Assembly (NCBI RefSeq): GCF_902506065.1
Contig: NZ_LR732912.1
Span: 3,937,612-3,982,836, forward strand
Direction: 5' to 3'
Source of the DNA: Arthrobacter sp. 9V
GTDB lineage: Bacteria > Actinomycetota > Actinomycetes > Actinomycetales > Micrococcaceae
Length of the DNA: 45,225 bases
The notes under the pieces were generated by a model that ran no database searches, was not told where the DNA came from, and saw nothing but the letters and a program-made list of their open reading frames with translations. The position numbers were made by a program, and so were the translations under genes. Every line of letters begins with the position of its first letter. Positions within the stretch are counted from its first letter, which is position 1. Of the stretch, positions 1 through 8,645 are shown piece by piece.

Positions 1-2
1 CC

Positions 3-1010
3 GCTCCCCCGGTCTCCTCTACTCCCCCGGCTACGCAGCCGTCCGAGCCGTCCGAGCCGTCGCAGCCGTCTGAGCCGTCCCAGCCGTCCGGCGATTACTC
101 CTACCCTGACGACGATTGGGGTCCGCCGCTCGACGAGGATGCGCCGCCTCTGGATGAAGAGCCTCCCGCGGATTGGGAGCCGCCGTCGGGCTACAGCGCT
201 GGCAACGCACAACCGGCAGCTCCCGCACCGGCAACCCAAGCACCGTCTGCAAGCCGGACTTCAACACCGGCCCCAGCCACGCCTAACACAGCCACAGCCA
301 CGCCCGCCGCAGCCACAGGCACAGCCACGCCCACAGCAGCCTCACAGCCGCGTGCCTCGAATGCCAAGGCGTCCGCGGATCCGTGGTCCCGGGCAGTGGA
401 GCAGGCGCCTGGCACGTGGGTTGTGGGCACGGAGTCCAACGTGGGCAAGAAAACCGCCCAAGCGGCCGAAGAAACCGCGCCCGCAGCGGACACTCCGGAT
501 TATGAACCGGCAGCGGCGCAAGCCCCGGCAACGGGCACAGGCGCGGCCGCGGCCGCGGACGCCGGAACGTACGGTCACCCAACCAATGCCGAGCAGAACC
601 CAAGCTCCAGCTGGGACGTTGCACCGGCGTCGAGCTGGCCCGGAACGCAGTCCATGCCCGCCCCTGTCAGCACCAGCGCGCCGGCAACCTGGCCTTCCTT
701 GGCAACGCAGTCCGACGAAGCGCACGGTTCGGTTGCGACGCTCGAGGAGGGTGCGCCGTCGGGCAGTCCGGGTGGTCGCCAGAGCCTGTACCAGAGGTTG
801 ACGAACAGCCCCGAAGCCCAGGCCGGCCGTGTTCAGGCGCCCACGCGAGTCCAGGCAGCGCCTGCCAGTGTGACGGAGGATATCCCCAGCCCGGAAGATG
901 AAACCATTGAGGAATCCCGTGTCTTTGGGCGGGCTGCGGTGGAGCGTATTCTGGGCGGAAAGCTGATTGAAGAGCGCGCCTTGGATGGTTCTCCGCTACT
1001 ACCCCGCTGA
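3..1010 (+). CDS. dnaX: DNA polymerase III subunit gamma/tau, C-terminal part (partial)
   Basis: The reading frame is open from the left edge to a TGA at 1008-1010, so only the last 335 residues are present; the AAA+ ATPase core lies outside the window. What is visible is a long low-complexity linker rich in Pro, Ala, Ser, Thr and Glu, including (E/Q)PS repeats, and then a short charged end with VFGRAAVERILGGKLIEE. That tail is typical of actinobacterial gamma/tau proteins, where the core loads the sliding clamp and the tau tail contacts polymerase and helicase. The gene ends 33 bases before recR, the usual bacterial dnaX-recR order, which supports the call more than the linker does. The extreme composition bias is normal for this region and is not by itself a sign of transfer. 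Confidence 0.85.
   Translation, partial: APPVSSTPPATQPSEPSEPSQPSEPSQPSGDYSYPDDDWGPPLDEDAPPLDEEPPADWEPPSGYSAGNAQPAAPAPATQAPSASRTSTPAPATPNTATATPAAATGTATPTAASQPRASNAKASADPWSRAVEQAPGTWVVGTESNVGKKTAQAAEETAPAADTPDYEPAAAQAPATGTGAAAAADAGTYGHPTNAEQNPSSSWDVAPASSWPGTQSMPAPVSTSAPATWPSLATQSDEAHGSVATLEEGAPSGSPGGRQSLYQRLTNSPEAQAGRVQAPTRVQAAPASVTEDIPSPEDETIEESRVFGRAAVERILGGKLIEERALDGSPLLPR
38..91 (+). repeat. 9-bp tandem repeat in the dnaX linker
   Basis: Six consecutive copies of a unit close to GCCGTCCGA lie in frame and encode (E/Q)PS repeats in the tau linker. The copies differ by one or two bases. Such a tract could change length by slippage without breaking the frame. Confidence 0.7.
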
Positions 1011-1043
1011 CTCCAGCATTGATTTCAAACTTATGAGGACATT

Positions 1044-1643
1044 GTGTACGAAGGTGCAGTTCAAGAGCTGATTGATGAGCTCGGCCGGCTTCCCGGTGTT
1101 GGTCCCAAATCGGCACAGCGTCTGGCGTTTCACATTCTTGAGGCCGATCCTGAGGATATGAAGCGTTTGGTCACGGCCATCACCACGGTCAAGGAACGCG
1201 TGAAGTTCTGTTCGGTGTGCTTCAACGTGACCGAGCAGGAGACGTGCAATATTTGCCGTGACCAACGCCGTGATCCGTCGGTTATTTGCGTGGTTGAGGA
1301 GTCAAAGGACGTCCTTGCCGTGGAGCGCACACGGTCCTTCCGCGGCCGCTATCACGTGCTGGGCGGCGCCATTAACCCCATTGCGGGCATTGGTCCGGAG
1401 CAGTTGCGCATCCGTGAGCTCCTCACCCGCCTCAACGACGGCGCCATCCAGGAAATCATCATTGCCACGGACCCCAATCTTGAAGGCGAAGCGACCGCCA
1501 CTTACCTTGCCCGCATGCTCAAGTCGATCGGAATCACCGTGACACGGCTGGCCTCCGGTCTGCCTGTGGGTGGGGACCTGGAGTACGCGGACGAGGTCAC
1601 TTTGGGCCGCGCGTTCGAGGGCAGGCGAAACGCCCTGCTGTAA
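1044..1643 (+). CDS. recR: Recombination mediator protein RecR
   Basis: This 199-residue protein has normal RecR length and parts. The N-terminal helix-hairpin-helix contains LPGVGPKSAQRLAFHIL (about 16-32). A four-cysteine zinc module uses C56, C59, C68 and C71. A Toprim domain follows, with ICVVEESKDVLAVE (about 81-94) and the conserved YHVLGG. RecR acts with RecO/RecF to load RecA on gapped DNA during recombinational repair. The start is GTG at 1044 with a GAGGA site a few bases upstream. It lies 33 bases after dnaX and is probably co-transcribed with it. Confidence 0.97.
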   Translation: MYEGAVQELIDELGRLPGVGPKSAQRLAFHILEADPEDMKRLVTAITTVKERVKFCSVCFNVTEQETCNICRDQRRDPSVICVVEESKDVLAVERTRSFRGRYHVLGGAINPIAGIGPEQLRIRELLTRLNDGAIQEIIIATDPNLEGEATATYLARMLKSIGITVTRLASGLPVGGDLEYADEVTLGRAFEGRRNALL

Positions 1644-1655
1644 GGGGCAGGAAAG

Positions 1656-2717
1656 TCACAGCCTCTTGGCAGCCAACCACCGCCCTGCAATAAGGACGAG
1701 TGCGGCCAGCAATGCTTGCAGCGCCAAGCCCGTCAGCGCTACAGGCATCGAGGGCGGAAGGCCGGTGCTGGACTCGCCGCCGAGGCACGGGACTTGGCGG
1801 GACGGTCCGTCGGCAGCAAACTGCAGTCCGGCCAGTACCCAACCCAGCTCATTATCCGGCGGGACGATCTCCGCGCCGATGCTTCCCAGAAGGAGGGCCG
1901 GGTTGGGCGTCGCCAGCCAAACGACGTGTTCCGTGTGGGCCACCTCAACCGGGCGAAGCTCGCCGACGCACTCGTAACCAGTGACCGTGCCGGAGTCGTC
2001 GCGTTGCACGTTCACCGGCACGGAGGCCTGATCCATCTCAGTGGTTCCGGGCAGCAGCATAATGGTGACTGCCACATTTCCCATGCAGAGAAATGCCACC
2101 AGAACCGTGGTCAACACCGCTCCCGGGGTCACTTTGGCGAAGCATCTCCGCGAGCCGGCACCGATCAGCCCGAACAGTGCTACTTCGAGGACAATCACGA
2201 CGACGGCGGCACCGGCCAGCGCGATCGGCCCGCCCACCGTGATGCCCACTGCCACCAGAACACCGCCAGCCACTACAGCAAAAGCCACACCCCGCAAGAC
2301 TCCGGACAGCAGAAGAACGATGACGCGCCCACGGAAATGACGGAACCCCCAGATGGCCCCGAGCACTGCGGAGGCAAGGGCGAGAAACACCGCCATGATC
2401 AGGTAGACCGCACTGCGAATCCTGACCTCGAACCAACTATTTGATTCTGCCCACACCACCAAGGCCGCAGCCATCCCCCAAGCAGCAGCAATCGCCAGGG
2501 CGCAGGCCAGCCAGAACCGCCACGAGGTGACGGACTTCCGGGTGTTCCGCCATGCCTCGCCCGCAGCCACCAGGAAAGCTCCGGAAGCCCGTGGGATCGG
2601 ATCCGGCTTCGGAGTGGCCAAACCGGAGGGTTGATCGTCGATCACGCCGCCGATCACTTCGTACTCGGGTTCGCTGGCCGGACCCGGACCGCGTGGATGG
2701 TCAGGACCGCCGGCCAT
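1656..2717 (-). CDS. Multi-pass membrane protein of unknown function
   Basis: The protein has about 353 residues: a hydrophilic N-terminus of about 60 residues, then five closely spaced hydrophobic segments (roughly 67-245), a soluble loop of about 85 residues, and a last hydrophobic helix next to a short basic C-terminus. The topology resembles ABC-2-type permease subunits, but no ATPase gene is adjacent and I see no diagnostic motif. The gene converges on recR and its stop lies 13 bases from the recR stop. The start is uncertain: a GAGGAG site sits 12 bases before ATG 2717 and 9 bases before an in-frame GTG at 2720; another GTG lies at 2729. Confidence 0.75.
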   Translation of the reverse strand: MAGGPDHPRGPGPASEPEYEVIGGVIDDQPSGLATPKPDPIPRASGAFLVAAGEAWRNTRKSVTSWRFWLACALAIAAAWGMAAALVVWAESNSWFEVRIRSAVYLIMAVFLALASAVLGAIWGFRHFRGRVIVLLLSGVLRGVAFAVVAGGVLVAVGITVGGPIALAGAAVVVIVLEVALFGLIGAGSRRCFAKVTPGAVLTTVLVAFLCMGNVAVTIMLLPGTTEMDQASVPVNVQRDDSGTVTGYECVGELRPVEVAHTEHVVWLATPNPALLLGSIGAEIVPPDNELGWVLAGLQFAADGPSRQVPCLGGESSTGLPPSMPVALTGLALQALLAALVLIAGRWLAAKRL

Positions 2718-2819
2718 CACCGTTCGCACTCCTCATGCATGGATGGTACGCCGGCCATGCCATCACGGATACGCCGGGACTTCACGGGCTGCTCCCAGCC
2801 GGGCGTGCAAGTATGGGAC

Positions 2820-3347
2820 ATGGTCTCCAGTCGCAGTTTCTCCGGCGTCTTTCGGCGCCCCCGTCCCATCAAACCGGCCCCCGGTCAGGAATCGGTGTGG
2901 GACTATCCGCGCCCGCCCAAGGTGGAGCCCCGTTCCGAGCGGGTTGTGGTGCGGCTCGGCGCTCAGGTGATTGTGGACACCACCAATGCTGTGCGGGTCC
3001 TGGAGACCAGTCATCCCCCGGTTTACTACGTGCCCTTGGATGCCTTCCCGGACGGAGTGCTGGTCCCGGTCGGGGGCACCACTTTCTGCGAGTTCAAAGG
3101 AGAAGCCAGCTATTTCACCATCACGGCAGGTGGCACCGTTGTTGAACGCGGTGGATGGACCTATCCCCAACCTGCCCGCGGGTTCGAGGCCCTCAGCAGC
3201 CGGGTGGCCCTGTATCCGGAACACATGGATTCCTGCGAGGTTGACGGCGAGCAAGTGACCTTTCAGGAAGGTGGCTTCTATGGCGGCTGGATCACCCGGC
3301 AAATCGTGGGTCCGTTCAAGGGTGGTCCGGGCACTGCCGGTTGGTGA
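2820..3347 (+). CDS. DUF427 domain-containing protein
   Basis: This is a 175-residue soluble protein. The core from about residue 38 has the DUF427 signature: RVVVRLGAQVIVDTTNAVRVLETSHPPVYYVP, then TFCEFKGEASYFTI, and the WTYPQP segment near the end. DUF427 is a small beta-rich domain common in actinobacteria with no settled biochemical role. The N-terminal GQESVWDYPRPP stretch is a usual lead-in for this family. The ATG at 2820 is chosen because homology begins just after it; no strong ribosome-binding site is visible, and an in-frame GTG at 2805 is an alternative. It is divergent from the membrane protein upstream. Confidence 0.88.
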   Translation: MVSSRSFSGVFRRPRPIKPAPGQESVWDYPRPPKVEPRSERVVVRLGAQVIVDTTNAVRVLETSHPPVYYVPLDAFPDGVLVPVGGTTFCEFKGEASYFTITAGGTVVERGGWTYPQPARGFEALSSRVALYPEHMDSCEVDGEQVTFQEGGFYGGWITRQIVGPFKGGPGTAGW

Positions 3348-3491
3348 TGACGGCAGGTGGCCGCTATGTGGTCACAATTCCTACCAGCCCTGCACACGGC
3401 GATAAACTGGGCAAATAAGCTACGCAGGCGTGCTCAAATTTGGATTTGGCATGCCGCGTTCGAACCCTATTGATGCAGTGAGGGTGCGCGC

Positions 3492-4838
3492 ATGACTATG
3501 CCCACTACCGAAGTGAAGATCGAAGAGCTCTCCAACGAGGCTGCCATTACCAAGCAGCTGATCGTTCAGAAGTTCGGCGGTTCCTCGGTTGCCGATGCTG
3601 ATGGCATCAAGCGGGTCGCTCAGCGCGTCGTGGATGCGCAGAAGGCCGGCAACGAGGTTGTGGTTGTTGTTTCCGCAATGGGTGACACCACGGACGAACT
3701 CCTGGACTTGGCAAGCCAGGTCACGGACTCGGCTCCCGCCCGCGAGATGGACATGCTGTTGTCCGCCGGTGAGCGAATTTCCATGGCCCTGCTCGCCATG
3801 GCCATCAACAAGTTCGGTGCTTCCGCGCAGTCCTTCACGGGTTCCCAGGCCGGCATGATTACTGACGGCATCCACGGCAAGGCGCGAATTATCGACGTCG
3901 ATCCCCACCGCATCCGCACGGCCCTGGACAAGGGACACATTGCGATCGTGGCGGGCTTCCAAGGCATGAGCCGCAGCACCAACGAGATCACCACTTTGGG
4001 CCGCGGCGGCTCGGACACCACGGCGGTTGCTTTGGCGGCAGCCCTGGAAGCTGATGTCTGCGAAATTTACACGGACGTGGACGGCATTTACACGGCCGAC
4101 CCCCGCGTTGTGACCTCTGCCCAGAAGATTGACCGTATCTCCAGCGAGGAAATGCTGGAATTGGCTGCTTCCGGTGCCAAGATCCTGCACCTGCGGTGCG
4201 TGGAGTATGCCCGCCGTTTCGGTGTGCCGCTGCACGTCCGCTCGTCATTCAGCCAGAACGAAGGCACGTGGGTCATCCCCGGGGCCGAAGAAAAGTTCAC
4301 TATTCAAGAGGGAGTTGCCTTGGAGCAGCCAATCATCTCCGGCGTTGCGCACGACCGGTCCGAAGCCAAGGTCACAGTGGTAGGCGTCCCGGATATCCCC
4401 GGCAAGGCTGCCGCGATTTTCCAGGTGATCGCGGACGCGCACTCAAACATTGACATGATCGTCCAGAACGTCTCCACCCACGGCACCGGCCGCACGGACA
4501 TTTCGTTCACGCTTCCCATCGTTGAGGGCGCGGACGCCCTTGCCGCCTTGCGTGCAGCTGAGGGCCAGATCGGCTTCGAGAGCATTGAGTACAACGAGAA
4601 TGTGGGCAAGCTGTCCCTGATCGGTGCGGGCATGCGTTCGCACCCGGGCGTTTCGGCCACCTTCTTCAAGGCTCTCTCCGATGCAGGCATCAACATCGAC
4701 ATGATTTCCACCTCGGAAATCCGGATCTCCGTGGTCACCAGCGCTGACGCCCTGGATGACGCCGTACGTGCCATCCACAATGCATTCGAGCTCGACGGCG
4801 ACGCTGAGGCTACCGTGTACGGCGGCACGGGCCGCTAG
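3492..4838 (+). CDS. lysC: Aspartate kinase (aspartokinase)
   Basis: The enzyme phosphorylates L-aspartate, the first step towards lysine, threonine, methionine and diaminopimelate. The 448-residue protein has the kinase domain with VQKFGGSS (K27) near the N-terminus, then GRGGSDTTAVALA and EIYTDVDGIYTADPR, and two C-terminal ACT domains (about 290-440) including NIDMIVQNVS and NIDMISTSEIRISV. The length includes about 20 residues before the usual start of homology; ATG at 3492 and a second ATG two codons later are both possible. In corynebacteria and bacilli this gene also produces a separate beta subunit from an internal start, and a matching candidate is present here at 4320. A strong terminator follows directly, so asd is not co-transcribed in the usual lysC-asd order. 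Confidence 0.97.
   Translation: MTMPTTEVKIEELSNEAAITKQLIVQKFGGSSVADADGIKRVAQRVVDAQKAGNEVVVVVSAMGDTTDELLDLASQVTDSAPAREMDMLLSAGERISMALLAMAINKFGASAQSFTGSQAGMITDGIHGKARIIDVDPHRIRTALDKGHIAIVAGFQGMSRSTNEITTLGRGGSDTTAVALAAALEADVCEIYTDVDGIYTADPRVVTSAQKIDRISSEEMLELAASGAKILHLRCVEYARRFGVPLHVRSSFSQNEGTWVIPGAEEKFTIQEGVALEQPIISGVAHDRSEAKVTVVGVPDIPGKAAAIFQVIADAHSNIDMIVQNVSTHGTGRTDISFTLPIVEGADALAALRAAEGQIGFESIEYNENVGKLSLIGAGMRSHPGVSATFFKALSDAGINIDMISTSEIRISVVTSADALDDAVRAIHNAFELDGDAEATVYGGTGR
4308..4322 (+). promoter_or_regulatory. Candidate internal ribosome-binding site and TTG start for the LysC beta subunit
   Basis: GAGGGAG followed five bases later by an in-frame TTG (codon 277) sits just before residues EQPIISGVAHDRSEAKV. 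This is the same place where the Corynebacterium glutamicum beta subunit starts with GTG (EEAVLTGVATDKSEAKV). A product from here would be 172 residues long and contain only the two ACT domains. The site is seen; its use is inferred from the family. Confidence 0.55.
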
Positions 4839-4873
4839 ACTCACCCGGGCAACGCCCCAAGTAGGTAGCAGAT

Positions 4874-4908
4874 AAGGCCGTTCTGAGCTCTCAGAACGGC
4901 CTTTTCTG
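4874..4908 (+). terminator. Rho-independent terminator after lysC
   Basis: A 14-bp perfect stem (4874-4887 pairing with 4890-4903) with a very short loop is followed by a T-rich tract. The A-rich left side lets it also serve the convergent tetR gene, which ends at 4909. Confidence 0.9.
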
Positions 4909-5505
4909 TTACTCAGTTGGGTGAGTCGGGGCGAGCAGAACGTCAATAAGCTGCCGGAGCCCGTCAGCCATATCTACGTTTTTGTCGTACAGCCACTGCA
5001 GTTGGAGTCCATCGAAGGCTGCCACCACGAGCCTTGCCAGCGCTTCAGCCCCGACGTCGATCCTTACCTCGCCGGCCTTCTGTCGCCGTTCAATGTCCGA
5101 GGCAATGTCCCTCACCACCGTCTCGTACCGCTCTTTGAAGTAGCTGTGTGATGCATGTTCGGGATCATTCGCGGTAGCTGAGGCCACCGCGTAGAGCGTG
5201 GTCAGTCCGGGCTCACGCACGTTCCGTTCCGCGATGGGCGGCATCAGGCTCAGGCCCACGCCTGCCTCACCGCCAACGGCGAGCGAACGACGATCCCGTT
5301 CAGCCAGCACAGCAGTCAGCAGTTCCTGCTTGCCTTTGAAGTAGTGGAAAAGGGTGGCTTCCTTGACACCCACCAGTTCGGCAACTCTTTTGAGGGCCGT
5401 GCCCTCGAATCCTTCGGTAGCAAAGACATCGGTTGCCGTTTGGATGATCTGCTCCCGGCGTTCGGCTCCCTTGGCGTACTGCCCCCGGGCCCTCGATGTA
5501 GACAT
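4909..5505 (-). CDS. TetR/AcrR family transcriptional regulator (likely beta-glucosidase regulator)
   Basis: This 198-residue protein has a TetR-type N-terminal DNA-binding domain: REQIIQTATDVFATEGFEGTALKRVAELVGVKEATLFHYFKGKQELL (about 17-63). The C-terminal ligand-binding half is variable and does not reveal the effector. It is divergent from the GH3 beta-glucosidase gene, with an inverted repeat in the 137-bp intergenic region, so local repression of both genes is the simplest reading. The effector could be a sugar or plant glycoside, but that is inference. Confidence 0.9.
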   Translation of the reverse strand: MSTSRARGQYAKGAERREQIIQTATDVFATEGFEGTALKRVAELVGVKEATLFHYFKGKQELLTAVLAERDRRSLAVGGEAGVGLSLMPPIAERNVREPGLTTLYAVASATANDPEHASHSYFKERYETVVRDIASDIERRQKAGEVRIDVGAEALARLVVAAFDGLQLQWLYDKNVDMADGLRQLIDVLLAPTHPTE

Positions 5506-5558
5506 CCGTTCAGTCTATTTCACGGTTCAAACATGGAGGATCACTCACCATTGGTATA

Positions 5559-5581
5559 AAAACCTAGTCATACTAGGTTTT
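5559..5581. promoter_or_regulatory. Inverted repeat, candidate TetR operator
   Basis: AAAACCTAG, five bases (TCATA), then CTAGGTTTT form a perfect 9-bp inverted repeat between the divergent tetR and beta-glucosidase genes. It lies 54 bases before tetR and 61 bases before the glucosidase start. The size and symmetry fit a TetR dimer site. Confidence 0.7.
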
Positions 5582-5642
5582 AGGCGATAGAGTCTTTTCA
5601 GCGGCCCAACGGTGGGCCACCCGTTCACCAGGAGTCAGGTAA

Positions 5643-8132
5643 ATGAATCTTTCGGCAGCTGTAACCACACCATCAGCGGGAGCGCAGGATGCTGAAGCCA
5701 GGATCCTTGAACTCGCCCAAAGCCTGAGCCTCGAGCAGCAGGTTCAGTTGCTGACGGGTGCAGATGTCTGGTCCACGCATGCCATTCCGGAGATTGGTTT
5801 GTCCCGCGTGGTCATGTCCGACGGCCCGGCCGGGGTCCGCGGGGAAGACTTCGACGAGCGCCACGACTCCGTCTCATTGCCGTCGTCGTCAGCTTTGTCC
5901 GCGACCTGGAGCGTCGAGACAGCACACCGCTACGGTCAGGTCCTGGGCCAGGAAGCCCGCCGCAAGGGCGTCCACGCCGTCCTGGGCCCCACCATCAACC
6001 TGCACCGCTCGCCACTGGGTGGCCGCCACTTCGAGTGCATGAGCGAGGACCCGCGCCTCACGGCCACCATGGCTGCCGGCTACGTTGCCGGCGTGCAGTC
6101 CATGGGCGTGGGCGCCACCCCCAAGCATTACCTTGCCAACGAAGCCGAGACCGAGCGTTTCACCGCAGACTCCGTGGTGGACGAGCGACCGCTGCGTGAG
6201 CTCTACCTGGCGGCCTTCGAGGACGCCATCACCGAGGCCCGCGCCTGGCTGGTGATGAGCTCGTACAACTCCATCAACGGCACCACTGCGAGTGAGAACA
6301 AGCTGCTGAAAACGCCGCTGTCCACCGAGTGGGGCTTCGACGGCGTTGTAGTGTCCGACTGGACCGGCGTTCGCTCCCTGAACGCTGCAAACGCCCACCA
6401 GGACCTGGAAATGCCCGGCCCCGTAGGCCACTGGGGACCCAAGCTCCTGGCCGCCGTCGAGGATGGCCGCGTCAGCCGTGAGGCAATCCTGGAGAAAGTC
6501 ACCCGAATCCTGCGCCTCGCAGCCCGTGTGGGGTCCCTGGACGGCTTCGAACCCGCAGTCACCGAGCTGCCGGCGCAACTTGACGGTGCCGCCGTCGCAC
6601 GTGAAGTGGCCGTCCGCGGCGCTGTGCTGGTCCGCAACAAGGGCCTTCTGCCGCTGGACGCCACAGCCCTCAGCAGCGTTGCCGTGATCGGCCACAATGC
6701 AGATGAAGCGCGCACCCAGGGCGGCGGCAGCGCCACGGTGATGCCCAAGTACACCGTCTCACCGTTGGAGGGCCTGCGGAAAGCACTGCCCGACGACGTC
6801 ACGGTCACCTATGCGCGCGGCGCCAAGGTAGCCGAAGGCATCCAGCCGTTCCCACGCACCTCCCTTCACAACCCGATTTCCAACGTGACGGGAATCCGGG
6901 TGACGTTCCTTGACGAAGACGGCGCGGAGATTTCCGGTGAAGACCGTCTGGCCTCGCATCTGATTTGGTTTGGCATTGGAATTCCACGCGGCGCCGCCTC
7001 CATCCTCATGGAAACGGACTGGACAGCCGAAACAGCAGGCGTCCACCACCTCGGCGTCGGCACCGTAGGACGCATCCGGTTCGTCCTGGACGGGACGGAA
7101 GTGTTCAATGACGAGATCAAGGACGACACCGAAGTTTTGGGTGCGGCCCTGTTCGATCCGCCCAAGACCGTCCACGCCGTGGAAACCACCGCAGGCCAGA
7201 CCGTCCGGATCGAGGCCGAGTACCAGCTCCCCAAGGAACAGGTCATCCCGTTCACGGCCATCCTCCTGGGCGAGGAAACTGTGGTGGAGGATCCGCAAGC
7301 CGAGATAGATGCCGCCGTGGAGGCTGCCCGGAACTCCGAGGTAGCCGTGGTGGTGGTGGGCACCAGCGCAGCCATTGAGTCCGAGGGCTTCGACCGCAAG
7401 GACCTGGACCTTCCCGGCCACCAAAACCAGCTGGTGGAGGCAGTAGCCGCGGTCAACCAACGCACGGTGGTGGTGGTGAACTCCGGATCACCAGTCCTCA
7501 TGCCTTGGCTCGATCAGGTGGGCGCAGTCCTTTTGGGCTGGTTTGGTGGCCAGGAATTCGGCAACGCAATCGCTGACATCCTGCTGGGTACCGAAGAACC
7601 CGGCGGGCGCCTCCCCACCACATGGCCTGCGGCGCTGGAAGACGTTCCCGTTCTGAACACCATGCCCGTGGACGGCAAGGTGGTTTACTCGGAGGGTATC
7701 CACATCGGCTATCGGGCATGGCTGAAGCAGGAAGCCGAAGGTGGTGCCGCCCCTTCCCTCCCGTTCGGTTATGGCCTCGGCTACACCACGTTCGAGTTCG
7801 GCAAGACGCACGCACCGCAGGTGGTTACCGCCGGCAACGACGTCATGGTGCACGTTCCCGTCAAGAACACCGGTACGCGCACCGGGCGGGAAGTGGTCCA
7901 GGTTTATCTGGAACGCCCTGAATCTTCCGTGGACAGGCCTGTGCGATGGCTCGCTGGCTACACTGGAACGCACCTCGCGCCGGCCGGCACGGAGAGTGTG
8001 GAAATAATCATCCCGGCCAAGGCGTTTGCGCATTACGACGGCGGCTGGCAGTTTGAGCGGGGCATGTTCCGCCTGCTGGTGGGCCGCCACGCAGCCGACG
8101 ACTTCCAAGAGCTGGAGATCGAACTCCGGTAA
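5643..8132 (+). CDS. Glycoside hydrolase family 3 beta-glucosidase with PA14-like insert
   Basis: This 829-residue enzyme should release terminal beta-linked glucose or related sugars from oligosaccharides or plant glycosides. The GH3 N-terminal barrel carries GPTINLHRSPLGGRHFE, the KHYLANEAE substrate-binding motif (K161, H162) and VVVSDW with the nucleophile D239. The C-terminal sandwich domain starts at about 320. A PA14-like segment (about 415-530) is inserted there, as in broad-specificity Bgl enzymes, and a fibronectin-III-like domain (about 730-820) ends the protein. No signal peptide is seen, so it is probably cytoplasmic and acts on imported glycosides. The start has an AGGAG site eight bases upstream. 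It is likely controlled by the divergent TetR protein. Confidence 0.95.
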   Translation: MNLSAAVTTPSAGAQDAEARILELAQSLSLEQQVQLLTGADVWSTHAIPEIGLSRVVMSDGPAGVRGEDFDERHDSVSLPSSSALSATWSVETAHRYGQVLGQEARRKGVHAVLGPTINLHRSPLGGRHFECMSEDPRLTATMAAGYVAGVQSMGVGATPKHYLANEAETERFTADSVVDERPLRELYLAAFEDAITEARAWLVMSSYNSINGTTASENKLLKTPLSTEWGFDGVVVSDWTGVRSLNAANAHQDLEMPGPVGHWGPKLLAAVEDGRVSREAILEKVTRILRLAARVGSLDGFEPAVTELPAQLDGAAVAREVAVRGAVLVRNKGLLPLDATALSSVAVIGHNADEARTQGGGSATVMPKYTVSPLEGLRKALPDDVTVTYARGAKVAEGIQPFPRTSLHNPISNVTGIRVTFLDEDGAEISGEDRLASHLIWFGIGIPRGAASILMETDWTAETAGVHHLGVGTVGRIRFVLDGTEVFNDEIKDDTEVLGAALFDPPKTVHAVETTAGQTVRIEAEYQLPKEQVIPFTAILLGEETVVEDPQAEIDAAVEAARNSEVAVVVVGTSAAIESEGFDRKDLDLPGHQNQLVEAVAAVNQRTVVVVNSGSPVLMPWLDQVGAVLLGWFGGQEFGNAIADILLGTEEPGGRLPTTWPAALEDVPVLNTMPVDGKVVYSEGIHIGYRAWLKQEAEGGAAPSLPFGYGLGYTTFEFGKTHAPQVVTAGNDVMVHVPVKNTGTRTGREVVQVYLERPESSVDRPVRWLAGYTGTHLAPAGTESVEIIIPAKAFAHYDGGWQFERGMFRLLVGRHAADDFQELEIELR

Positions 8133-8148
8133 TACAGGGGCGAAATGA

Positions 8149-8180
8149 CGCCGGATGGCGGGTTTTTTTGCCCGTCATCC
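8149..8180 (+). terminator. Possible terminator after the beta-glucosidase
   Basis: A short 4-bp stem (8149-8152 with 8157-8160) runs into seven Ts. An alternative 10-bp stem (8153-8162 with 8171-8180, one G-T pair) places the T run in its loop. Either could stop transcription; the structure is unusual. Confidence 0.5.
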
Positions 8181-8287
8181 ACGTGGTTTTCGCCACAAGC
8201 TGTAGAACTGGGGTATGGTATGGAATTTTCGTGGCATGCTGTACGTTGCATACCCGGTAACCCCCTAACACGAAGAGGCATTAAAAA

Positions 8288-8587
8288 GTGGCAGCCGATT
8301 ACGACGAACTCCGTACCGATGTAAAAGAGAACCAGGAGCAGTCCCTCCAGGCTCTCCAGTCCGCCAGCGCTCCCACGGCCAAGAGTGTCGTGCTTGAACT
8401 GGACGAAACCGATGGCCTCGACGCCAACGGCCCCGGCGGCGAAATCGTCGCTGAAGAACTGGTCATCCAGGTTATCCCGCAGGCAAACGACGAGTTCACT
8501 TGTCACTCCTGCTTCCTGGTGCGCCACCGTTCGCAGATTGCCCGCGAAAAAGATGGCGTCGCCTACTGCACTGACTGCGAAGGCTAA
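8288..8587 (+). CDS. DUF4193 family protein
   Basis: This 99-residue acidic protein matches the actinobacterial DUF4193 family. The N-terminus MAADYDELRTDVKENQEQSLQ is characteristic. The C-terminal half has two Cys pairs, CHSC and CTDC, separated by a basic loop with RHRSQIAREKDG, which looks like a small zinc ribbon. Its function is not established; the zinc ribbon and its conservation across actinobacteria suggest an RNA-polymerase- or ribosome-linked role, but that is speculative. The start is GTG at 8288, with a purine-rich AAGAGG upstream at a slightly long spacing. It appears to be monocistronic and ends before a strong hairpin. Confidence 0.93.
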   Translation: MAADYDELRTDVKENQEQSLQALQSASAPTAKSVVLELDETDGLDANGPGGEIVAEELVIQVIPQANDEFTCHSCFLVRHRSQIAREKDGVAYCTDCEG

Positions 8588-8645
8588 GAACGCCCAACAC
8601 CCCGGCGGACTTAGATCGTCAGGGAGTGCCGCCGTCGGGATTAAT

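Noticed and set aside
139..801. Long plus-strand frame across the dnaX linker
   Set aside because: It is a GC-rich shadow of the dnaX frame; Arg/Pro-rich composition and no ribosome-binding site.
3348..3491. Region before lysC considered as a lysine riboswitch
   Set aside because: At 144 bases, with no conserved riboswitch helices or anti-terminator visible by eye.
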